NCBI GenBank assembly: GCA_002688395.1
Contig: NZCU01000014.1
Span: 1 to 34,226, forward strand
Reading direction: 5' to 3'
Origin: Nanobdellota archaeon
Lineage (GTDB): Archaea; Nanobdellota; Nanobdellia; SCGC-AAA011-G17; ARS1403
DNA length: 34,226 nucleotides
Part shown: in pieces, positions 23,985 to 30,655 of the stretch
Layout: every line of letters begins with the position of its first letter
Numbering within the stretch: position 1 is the first letter of the stretch
The notes under the pieces: generated by a model
What the model saw: the letters and a program-made list of their open reading frames with translations, nothing else
What the model was told of the DNA's origin: nothing
The model's database searches: none
Made by a program: the position numbers and the translations under genes

Positions 23985-23992
23985 TTAAAACA

Positions 23993-24715
23993 ATGGAAGA
24001 AAGTAATGAAGGAAACATAACTTTAAAAAAATCTAGTTTGTGGAAAGCTGGAACATTTGTATTTGGATTATTATTTGTGATATCTTTATTCACAGGAGGA
24101 TTTGGTACAGGTGATGGTGGTGGTGTTACTGGTAATGGTGTTGCACAACCTTCTCCTAGTGTACCAAATATTCCTACTGGTGTAGGAACAGTAAGGGCCG
24201 AAGATATTGTTGATGATGATCCTTTTTTAGGAGATGAAAACGCACCTTTAACAATAGTTGAATTTAGTGATTTTCAATGTCCTTTTTGTAGCAGATTTAA
24301 AGATCAAACTTTAAGTCAGTTGAAATCTGAGTATATCGATACTGGAAAAGTTAAATTTGTTTATAGAGATTTCCCTTTGAGTAGTATTCATCCAATGGCA
24401 CAAAAAGCTGCTGAAGCTACTGAATGTGCAGATGAACAAGGAAAATTCTGGGAATATCATGATTTGGTCTTTGATAGACAAAGTAGCTTGAGTATTGGAA
24501 ACTTAAAAAGTTGGGCAGGAGAACTTGGATTGAATAGTGCAGAATTTGATGAATGTTTAGATTCTGGAGAACAAGCTGATGAAGTTGCTAATGATTTAAA
24601 AGCTGCAACTGCTGCAGGTGGAAGGGGTACTCCGTTTTTCATAGTTGGTAATCAACCTTTAAGTGGAGCACAACCATTTAGCGCATTCCAACAAGCGATT
24701 GAATCTCAACTTTAA
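23993..24715 (+). CDS. DsbA-like membrane-anchored thiol oxidoreductase
   Basis: 240 residues from the ATG at 23993. Transmembrane anchor at about 20-36, a Gly/Pro-rich linker (to about 72), then a DsbA-type thioredoxin fold. Active site CPFC at residues 96-99 follows FSDFQ. The cis-proline loop is GTPFF near residue 213. It would form or shuffle disulfides outside the membrane, fitting the Cys-rich exported proteins encoded upstream. Confidence 0.9.
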   Translation: MEESNEGNITLKKSSLWKAGTFVFGLLFVISLFTGGFGTGDGGGVTGNGVAQPSPSVPNIPTGVGTVRAEDIVDDDPFLGDENAPLTIVEFSDFQCPFCSRFKDQTLSQLKSEYIDTGKVKFVYRDFPLSSIHPMAQKAAEATECADEQGKFWEYHDLVFDRQSSLSIGNLKSWAGELGLNSAEFDECLDSGEQADEVANDLKAATAAGGRGTPFFIVGNQPLSGAQPFSAFQQAIESQL

Positions 24716-24737
24716 ATTTTTTTATTTTTTTTATTTT
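24716..24737 (+). terminator. Poly-T terminator candidate after the DsbA-like gene
   Basis: Several T-runs of 7-9 bases follow the stop codon within 25 nt, the usual archaeal termination signal. The Lgt gene starts soon after, so read-through is also possible. Confidence 0.4.
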
Positions 24738-24749
24738 AAAGGATTTAAC

Positions 24750-25508
24750 ATGGCTTTTATACATAATATTGACCCTGCATTTTTAAGAATTGGACATTTT
24801 GAATTAAGATATTATGGGCTTGTTTGGGTTGCTGGATTTTTATTGGCTTATTATATTCTAAACAAATATAGAAAAAACGGTAAGCTGGATATTTCTGTTG
24901 AAAAATTAGAAAGTTTTATGTTGTATTTAATTTTAGGGGTGTTAATTGGAGCTAGATTATTTCATGTGTTATTTTCTGATCCTAGTTACTATTTTAGTAA
25001 TCCTTCTAGAATACTTGCTTTTTGGGAAGGGGGAGTTGCTTTTCATGGAGGTTTAGTTGGAGCTGCTCTTGTTGTTTATTATTTTGTTAAGAAAAATAAT
25101 TTAAGTTGGAAACAATTAGGAGATGCTATTGCAGTTCCTACTGTTTTAGCTTTAGCATTAGGAAGGATTGCTAACTTTATTAATGGAGAATTATGGGGCA
25201 CTATTACTAATGTTTCTTGGTGTGTTAACTTTCCTGGAGTTAGCGGATGTAGACATCCTAGTCAGTTATATGAATCTATAGCTAATTTTTTTATATTTGG
25301 AGTCTTATTTTTTTGGAATAAGAAAGAGAATAAATCTGGATTTATCTTTTGGATGTTTATATTATTAATGGGGATTACTAGATTTTTAATTAGTTTTTTA
25401 AGAGAAGATGATAAGTGGTTGGGGTTGAGTGATGGACAGTATTTTAGTTTGATAATGATAATTATTGGAGGCTATGTTTTGTTTAAACATTATTTTAAGT
25501 ATGAGTAA
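24750..25508 (+). CDS. lgt: Prolipoprotein diacylglyceryl transferase (Lgt)
   Basis: 252 residues from the ATG at 24750, which restores the family N-terminus (MAFIHNIDPAFLRIGHFELRYYGL). Seven-helix membrane enzyme. FHGGLVGA includes His99, equivalent to the essential His of E. coli. The Lgt signature GRIANFINGELWG is at 138-150, followed by RHPSQLYES. Bacterial Lgt transfers diacylglyceryl from phosphatidylglycerol to the lipobox Cys. Archaea generally lack Lgt and have ether lipids, so this copy suggests acquisition from bacteria and use of an archaeal lipid donor (inference). A lipobox protein is encoded 2 kb upstream. Confidence 0.93.
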   Translation: MAFIHNIDPAFLRIGHFELRYYGLVWVAGFLLAYYILNKYRKNGKLDISVEKLESFMLYLILGVLIGARLFHVLFSDPSYYFSNPSRILAFWEGGVAFHGGLVGAALVVYYFVKKNNLSWKQLGDAIAVPTVLALALGRIANFINGELWGTITNVSWCVNFPGVSGCRHPSQLYESIANFFIFGVLFFWNKKENKSGFIFWMFILLMGITRFLISFLREDDKWLGLSDGQYFSLIMIIIGGYVLFKHYFKYE

Positions 25509-25586
25509 ACCTTTTTTGATTTTAAGAATTGAACCTGGATTTGTGTTTTTTTGGTTTGGATAAGTTATTAAATCCTGATAATTAGT

Positions 25587-26045
25587 TTAATTTGTTTTTA
25601 TAATTTTTTCTGCTAATTTCTTTAATTTTTCATTGTCTGCTTCTTTATAATCATGAGATGATATATATCCCTCATATTTTTCAAAATATTTGTTTATGTT
25701 TGATTTTATTGGTTTCCAGTCTTTCATTTTTGTACCATGCATTGGAAATAATTTAGCATGGACATGATCTACTCCGAATCCTTCAAAAATCATTCCTGTT
25801 CTTCCTACATCTTTTAATTTTGAGTCTAATAATTTTCCTACTTTTTTTGTTGCTAATACTAATTCTTTTAGAATTTCATCTGGGAGATCAAACGCATAAC
25901 TGGGATAGTGTTTTTTTGGAATAACAACTGAAAACCCTTCTGTATTTGGAAATATTGTTAAGAATGCTAAGTGTTTGTCATCTTCGTAAATTTTATGAGA
26001 TGGAATTTCATTATTTACTATTTTACAAAAAATACAATCATTCAT
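25587..26045 (-). CDS. HIT-family nucleotide hydrolase/transferase
   Basis: 152 residues. N-terminal CIFCKIVNNEIPS with two zinc-type Cys, and the histidine-triad region HVHAKLFPMH (His94, His96, His103). The third His of the usual HxHxH is Lys98, a variant; the nucleophilic middle His is present. HIT enzymes act on nucleotide phosphoramidates or dinucleoside polyphosphates. The start codon overlaps the end of the upstream HAD gene, so they form an operon. Confidence 0.9.
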   Translation of the reverse strand: MNDCIFCKIVNNEIPSHKIYEDDKHLAFLTIFPNTEGFSVVIPKKHYPSYAFDLPDEILKELVLATKKVGKLLDSKLKDVGRTGMIFEGFGVDHVHAKLFPMHGTKMKDWKPIKSNINKYFEKYEGYISSHDYKEADNEKLKKLAEKIIKTN

Positions 26046-26685
26046 TTTCTAACCATTTGGGTAAATCTTTTAATGATTTTAAAATATTGTTGTTGTTAAG
26101 ATTATGTTTTAAGAAATCTGATTTTTTATAAGATCCTGTTAATACAGCTACAAAATTTAATCCAGCTTTTTTTGCTGCTATGTAATCATGTATTGAATCT
26201 CCAACATATAATATTTCTTCTTTCTTTAATTTTAGTTTTTTAAGAGGTTTGTTAAAAACTTTTGGATTTGGTTTATGATGGTTAACATCTTCTTTTGAAT
26301 AGATAAATTTGAATAAATTTTTATTTAATTTAACATTCTTTAAATGAGGATACATTAATATTTTTGATTTAGAACTTAGTAAAGCTAGGGTGTAATTTTT
26401 ATGTAATTCTTTTATTGTATTTACAGATCCTTTAATCGCTTTGAATTTTCTTTTCTTTATTTTTTTTAATGCTATAGTTTCAAACTTTTTTTTATTTGCT
26501 TTTGGCCAGAATGCTTTTATCATATTTTTTAATGGTGTTCCGAAATACCTTGCCATAGATGCTTTTGATTTGAATTTTAAATTTAATTCTTTTGCAGTTT
26601 TTTGGTAATTGGGAAGGACATGTTTGCTAAAATCTATTATTGTGTCATCAACATCAAAAATAATTGCTTTTATTATATTTATCAC
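26038..26685 (-). CDS. HAD-superfamily hydrolase (phosphatase-like)
   Basis: 215 residues with a GTG start at 26685. HAD motifs: FDVDDTI (nucleophile Asp), LLSSK (Ser), KPNPKVF (Lys), GDSIHD (metal-binding Asp). A helical cap lies between motifs I and II, as in phosphoglycolate-phosphatase-like enzymes. Substrate unknown. The gene begins 5 nt after the 3' end of tRNA-Ala and overlaps the HIT gene, so maturation of that tRNA would free its 5' end. Confidence 0.88.
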   Translation of the reverse strand: MINIIKAIIFDVDDTIIDFSKHVLPNYQKTAKELNLKFKSKASMARYFGTPLKNMIKAFWPKANKKKFETIALKKIKKRKFKAIKGSVNTIKELHKNYTLALLSSKSKILMYPHLKNVKLNKNLFKFIYSKEDVNHHKPNPKVFNKPLKKLKLKKEEILYVGDSIHDYIAAKKAGLNFVAVLTGSYKKSDFLKHNLNNNNILKSLKDLPKWLENE

Positions 26686-26690
26686 CTCTA

Positions 26691-26761
26691 TGGACTGACT
26701 GGGAATCGAACCCAGGACCCAAGACTGCCAGCCTCGGATTTTACCACTAGACTATCAGCCC
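26691..26761 (-). tRNA. tRNA-Ala(GGC)
   Basis: 71 nt on the minus strand. Acceptor GGGCTGA/TCAGTCC contains the G3-U70 pair that marks alanine tRNAs. Discriminator A. Anticodon arm CGAGG-CTGGCAG-TCTTG gives anticodon GGC. T-arm CTGGG-TTCGATT-CCCAG. No intron, no CCA. It lies 5 nt from the GlyRS stop and 5 nt from the HAD start, so it is embedded in a polycistronic unit. Confidence 0.93.
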
Positions 26762-26766
26762 TTTGT

Positions 26767-28236
26767 TTATTTTACTTTTTTAAATTCTATTTCTTTATTT
26801 AATAATTTTGTTAGAATGTCTTTTAAATCTTTTATTTTTACTCTTATTTGTTGCATAGTTTCTCGTTCTCTTATTGTTACATCTTTGTTTTTTATTGAGT
26901 CATGGTCTACTGTAATCATAAAAGGACATCCTATTTCGTCTACACGTCTGTACATTCGGCCAATAGAACCGGTTTCATCATATGTTGTTGTAAAATTATG
27001 TCTTAAATCGTGGAAAATTTCTTTTGCTAATTTTGGAAGATTATCTTTTCTTATTAATGGGAATATTGCTATATCTATTGGGGATACTTTATATGGAAAT
27101 GTGAACAAAGTTCTTTCTTTTTCTTCTTTGTAGAAATTGTCTAATAAAGCCCATAGATTTCTGTCTACACCAAATGATAATTCTAGAACATTAGGGATGA
27201 ATTTTTTGTTGTCGATTGTTACTTCTAGCTTTGTTTTAGAACCTTTTTGATGTCCTCCTAAGTCATGTTCTCCCCTATAGTGTAAACCTGCTACTTCTTT
27301 CCAACCATTTAAAGTTTCTAAATTTAGTTCTATATCATAATGTATTTTATTGTAGAAAGCTTTTTCTTTTTCTGATAGTTTTCTGAATTTAAATTTTTCT
27401 TTAGGTATTTCTAATTCATTTAAATAAAATTGTTGTATTTTTGCCATATGATAAACATAAAATTTAGGTATTTCTAATTTTGAGTTGGCTTCTTTACATG
27501 TTACTTCTTTATCTATTTTTATTTTGTAATCTTTTATTTCATCCCAATCTTCTGCTTCATCAAATTTATCTGGGTTTATGAAAATTTGTAGTTCTGCTTG
27601 GGTAAATTCTCTTAATCTAAAAAAACCTTGTCTTGGAGATATTTCATTTCTAAATGCTTTTCCAATCACTGCTAAACCTAAAGGTAATTTTTCTCTTAAA
27701 GCTTGAAATTCTCTTTTAAAAGATAGATAAGGAGATTGGGCTGTTTCTGGACGTAAGTACATAATATCTTTTCCTGTTGAGCCAACTCTTAATTCAAACA
27801 TCATATTAAAGAATTTTACTTGATTTAATTCTGAGTTACATTCTGGGCAATGAATATCTTCTTTTTTTATTATTTTATCTAATTCTATTTCATTAAAACC
27901 GCCTACTTCTCTTCCTGTTTTACCTTCTATTATTTCGTCTGCTTTGAACCTTAAATGACATTTTTTACATTCTACCAAAGGATCTTTAAAATTTTCTAGA
28001 TGACCTGAGGATTCAAAAACTTCTTTAGATAAAATATTAACATCATCTATTTCGTAATAATTTGGAGATAGAGATAAGAAAAAAGACCTCCATAAATTTT
28101 CAAATTTTTGTTTTAGTAAAGTTCCTAGATGACCATAAGTCCAGAATCCTGATTTAACTGCGTAAATTTCTCCTGATGGGTAAAAGAAACCTCTTTTAGT
28201 TGCTATGTTTGTTATTTTTTCTGCTTTATCTGCCAT
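26767..28236 (-). CDS. glyS: Glycyl-tRNA synthetase (dimeric class II type)
   Basis: 489 residues, beginning MADKAEKITNIATKRGFFYPSGEIY, the family's N-terminus. A zinc-type segment CKKCHLRF...HCPEC follows. Class II motif 2 is FRNEISPRQGFFRLREFTQAE. Motif 3 is SFGVDRNLWALL. The C-terminal 110 residues are the anticodon-binding domain. It charges tRNA-Gly. Slightly shorter than many archaeal homologues. A TATA-like ATTATAAA lies about 25-30 nt upstream of the ATG (near 28260). Confidence 0.96.
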   Translation of the reverse strand: MADKAEKITNIATKRGFFYPSGEIYAVKSGFWTYGHLGTLLKQKFENLWRSFFLSLSPNYYEIDDVNILSKEVFESSGHLENFKDPLVECKKCHLRFKADEIIEGKTGREVGGFNEIELDKIIKKEDIHCPECNSELNQVKFFNMMFELRVGSTGKDIMYLRPETAQSPYLSFKREFQALREKLPLGLAVIGKAFRNEISPRQGFFRLREFTQAELQIFINPDKFDEAEDWDEIKDYKIKIDKEVTCKEANSKLEIPKFYVYHMAKIQQFYLNELEIPKEKFKFRKLSEKEKAFYNKIHYDIELNLETLNGWKEVAGLHYRGEHDLGGHQKGSKTKLEVTIDNKKFIPNVLELSFGVDRNLWALLDNFYKEEKERTLFTFPYKVSPIDIAIFPLIRKDNLPKLAKEIFHDLRHNFTTTYDETGSIGRMYRRVDEIGCPFMITVDHDSIKNKDVTIRERETMQQIRVKIKDLKDILTKLLNKEIEFKKVK

Positions 28237-28272
28237 GTTTATTTTAAAGAAAGGAGTGTTTATAATATTTTC

Positions 28273-28548
28273 TTATAGTTTTATATTTAATACTTTTAAA
28301 ATAAAATCTTCTATTTCTTTTAGTTTTTCTTTATTCAATGAAATTTGTAAACCATAAGATGTTGGTTTTGTTATGATTAGTCTTTCTTTGATTAATTTTT
28401 TAGCTACTTTTCCTATGCTTTTTCCTAAATGAGATGGAAAACCTTTTTTTAATGTATCAAAATGTGTATGGACATTACCTATTACTTTTTTTCTCCTTAG
28501 ATGATAGAGAATTGTTGCTCTAATCTTATCTTCTTCTGAAAATTCCAT
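28273..28548 (-). CDS. Small winged-helix-like protein
   Basis: 91 residues, basic, predicted helix-turn-helix with a wing (ATILYHLRRKKVIGNVHTHFDTLKKG...KLIKERLIITKPTSYGLQISLN). Likely binds nucleic acid. It lies upstream of GlyRS on the same strand with 36 nt between them. No named family recognised. Confidence 0.7.
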   Translation of the reverse strand: MEFSEEDKIRATILYHLRRKKVIGNVHTHFDTLKKGFPSHLGKSIGKVAKKLIKERLIITKPTSYGLQISLNKEKLKEIEDFILKVLNIKL

Positions 28549-28647
28549 ATATGATGAACGATTTGAAAATATTTAAATGTTTCTAATATTGAAATATAAA
28601 AACAAAAATAGAAATATTTATAAACTAACTAAGTTACATAATTACTT

Positions 28648-28956
28648 ATGAAAAATGAAACTGTTTTTTTAGAAGTTTTTGGGAATAACCCTATAATAAA
28701 AGTGCTAGATTTTTTGATAACCTATCAACTTTTTGACTATCCTTTAACTGAAATAGCTAAAAATTCCGAAGTGAGTTATTCAACCTTACAAACTTTTTGG
28801 GATAAATTAGAAAAAAATAATATTGTTGTTAAAACTAGAAGAGTTGGTAAATCTGATTTATTTAAACTAAATATAGATAATCCTGCTGTGAAACAATTAA
28901 TCAAATTAGATTGGAATTTAATTAAAGGAAGCGAAGAAAAGATTATAATTTCTTAA
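28648..28956 (+). CDS. Winged-helix transcription regulator
   Basis: 102 residues with a clear wHTH (PLTEIAKNSEVSYSTLQTFWDKLEKNNIVVKTRRVGKSDLFKLN). The starting pattern, in which FGNNPIIKVLDFLI precedes the HTH, is common in archaeal regulators. Its 3' end overlaps the convergent ZPR1 gene by 14 nt. The TATA-like ATATTTATAAAC lies about 30 nt upstream of the ATG. Target unknown. Confidence 0.82.
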   Translation: MKNETVFLEVFGNNPIIKVLDFLITYQLFDYPLTEIAKNSEVSYSTLQTFWDKLEKNNIVVKTRRVGKSDLFKLNIDNPAVKQLIKLDWNLIKGSEEKIIIS

Positions 28957-29458
28957 CTTCTGCTTTATCTGATAGTATGGCTGAGTTTCCACTTGGATCT
29001 TCTATAATTATTTTTAATTTTAAATCTCCTGTTTCTACTTTCCATAATTTTTTTAATAGGTTTTTTGCTTTTTTTCTTATACCAGGATCTTCTGCATTAT
29101 CTCTTTGAGATTCTATGATTTTTTTAAATCTATTTAGTAATCCTTCTATGTTTGTTAAGAAACCTATAGATGAGGGACCGGATTCCATAGCCATTCGCAT
29201 TTGTGGAATTTTAACTGTTGCTTGGGCTGATTTTATTACTCTAACATTTAAATCTTCTTTCTTTTTTATCTCAAAAGTAATTTTTGCTGGAGGTTTAGTT
29301 TCTTCAGCTTCTATGTCAGAAGTGTGATATTTACACTCATTACAAGTCATAACCATTAGATAACATTTACCAAAATGAGGGATGTTATAGTTTTGTTCTG
29401 TTAGTTCTAATGTGTTTTTTTTACATGCTGGACACTTTTGTTTTGTTAAATTTGACAT
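28943..29458 (-). CDS. ZPR1-type zinc-finger protein
   Basis: 171 residues. C4 zinc finger at the N-terminus: CPACKKNTLELTEQ... with a second pair in TCNEC. It is followed by the characteristic single ZPR1 beta domain (KITFEIKKKEDLNVRVIKSAQATVKIP, then GFLTNIEGLLNRF). In eukaryotes ZPR1 interacts with elongation factor eEF1A; the archaeal role is not established. Confidence 0.9.
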   Translation of the reverse strand: MSNLTKQKCPACKKNTLELTEQNYNIPHFGKCYLMVMTCNECKYHTSDIEAEETKPPAKITFEIKKKEDLNVRVIKSAQATVKIPQMRMAMESGPSSIGFLTNIEGLLNRFKKIIESQRDNAEDPGIRKKAKNLLKKLWKVETGDLKLKIIIEDPSGNSAILSDKAEVKKL

Positions 29459-29539
29459 GATAATTTATAGAAAAAATATATTTAAAACTCTTTTGTTTTA
29501 ATAGTAAGATTTATATTATTTTATTATTTGTATATTAAT

Positions 29540-29866
29540 ATGAAAGTTTTATTTATATGTAATCAAAATGAGAACAGGAGTAAAACAGCTGAAGAATTAT
29601 TTAAAAGAGAGTATGAAACTAAATCTGCTGGGCTGTTTAATAATAATCCTGTTTCTAAAAAAGAGATTAAATGGGCTGATATAATTGTTGTGATGGAGGA
29701 TAATCAAAGAGGTGAAATAGCTAAAAGATTTCCTAATTTATATATGCAGAAGAGAATTTTATCTTTAAATGTTCCGGATGTGTATTCTTATCAAGATTCA
29801 GAATTAGTAGATATATTAGAGAAGAAAATGGTAGAAATTGTTGAACCTATTGTAGCCATTCATTAA
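29540..29866 (+). CDS. Low-molecular-weight protein-tyrosine-phosphatase-like protein
   Basis: 108 residues from the ATG at 29540. The P-loop CNQNENRS fits the CX5R(S/T) signature with Cys7 and Arg13. The segment WADIIVVMEDNQRGEI is the usual central part, and VPDVYSY supplies the general-acid Asp region (DP replaced by DV). Shorter than typical LMW-PTPs. A TTTATATT about 30 nt upstream indicates a leaderless start. Its 3' end overlaps a convergent small gene by 20 nt. Confidence 0.85.
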   Translation: MKVLFICNQNENRSKTAEELFKREYETKSAGLFNNNPVSKKEIKWADIIVVMEDNQRGEIAKRFPNLYMQKRILSLNVPDVYSYQDSELVDILEKKMVEIVEPIVAIH

Positions 29867-30011
29867 ATTGTGCTACTGCTTCTTCTTTTGAGTTGAATAT
29901 TTGTGTTTCTGCTACAGATAAATTTGGAAGCCTTCTTGCCACTTTGTATTTATCTCCTATTTTTATTATGGAAATTTCCCATTCCTTTATGGAATGTTTA
30001 ATTGTTTTCAT
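29847..30011 (-). CDS. Small 54-aa protein co-transcribed with sepF
   Basis: It begins MKTIKHSIKEWEISIIKIG and ends FNEWLQ before a TAG. Its ATG overlaps the sepF stop (TAATG), a strong sign of translational coupling. The beta-strand-rich start (WEISIIKIGDKYKVARRLP) followed by a helix (KEEAVAQFNEWL) looks like a compact folded domain. It is not recognised. A link to cell division is suggested only by position. Confidence 0.7.
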   Translation of the reverse strand: MKTIKHSIKEWEISIIKIGDKYKVARRLPNLSVAETQIFNSKEEAVAQFNEWLQ

Positions 30012-30430
30012 TAGAAATCTTTTGTTTCTTCGCCTATTGCTGTTTTTACATCTATTTCACTTCTATGTACTTGGGCAAATGATGGAGTTGCTACAATCCA
30101 ATCTTCTCCAAATCCTGCTATATCTCCTTCTATGGCATCGCATGTTTTTTTCAATTTGTTTACTGCTCTTTTTAATTCTACTATATCTTTGTCTTTTAAT
30201 GGCTTAATATTAACTAAAGCTATTGTGTATCCTTCTCTTAAACCATCTAAAGCAGGTTTTATATCTTGAAATTCGTTGATAATAAAAGGTTTTACAATTA
30301 TTTTTGCTTTTGATTCTGATGTGTCACTTGGGTTTATTTCCAGGTATTGGTCTTCTTCTGGAAGTTCTTCTAATTCATCATCTAGAGGTCCCATTATCTT
30401 TTCTTTAATTCTTGAAAAAGTATCTTTCAT
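30011..30430 (-). CDS. sepF: Cell division protein SepF (archaeal)
   Basis: 139 residues from the ATG at 30430, with GGAG about 11 nt upstream. A TTG-started extension from 30454 is less likely. An N-terminal helix (MKDTFSRIKEKIMGPL) could bind membrane. The acidic linker is followed by the SepF domain IIVKPFIINEFQDIKPALDGLREGYTIALVNIKPL, then ELKRAVNKLKKTCDAIEGDIAGFGEDWIVATPSF. Archaeal SepF anchors FtsZ to the membrane. TTTAAATATAAATC upstream on this strand (30465-30479) is the likely TATA region. Confidence 0.93.
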   Translation of the reverse strand: MKDTFSRIKEKIMGPLDDELEELPEEDQYLEINPSDTSESKAKIIVKPFIINEFQDIKPALDGLREGYTIALVNIKPLKDKDIVELKRAVNKLKKTCDAIEGDIAGFGEDWIVATPSFAQVHRSEIDVKTAIGEETKDF

Positions 30431-30599
30431 TTTTTTACAATTCTCCGATAACAATTAAAAAACAAAGATTTATATTTAAATATTTCTATTCTCTGAGCTA
30501 TGTACTGTATAAATTAGATTTTGTGTACGGTTACTACTAAAATATATATATATGAATTTGTTAGATAATACATATTATAAAATATATATTGCATTCAAA

Positions 30600-30634
30600 C
30601 GACATACTCGCCATACCCTCGTGAGCTTTATATA
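30600..30634 (+). promoter_or_regulatory. Shared 25-nt mobile-gene element plus TATA box, copy 5 (TnpB)
   Basis: CGACATACTCGCCATACC... from 30600 to 30625, ending GTGAG, is followed by TTTATATA (30627-30634), and the TnpB ATG is at 30656. The 26 bases are identical to copy 3. The upstream ATATATATTGCATTCAAA matches the flank of copy 1 with one transition. The rest of 30455-30599 is AT-rich and holds the sepF promoter; nothing else is seen. Confidence 0.8.
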
Positions 30635-30655
30635 TGAATACATCTTATTATTTAT

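Noticed and set aside
26602..26802. ORF containing GNRTQDPRLPASDF.
   Set aside because: It is an antisense reading of tRNA-Ala.
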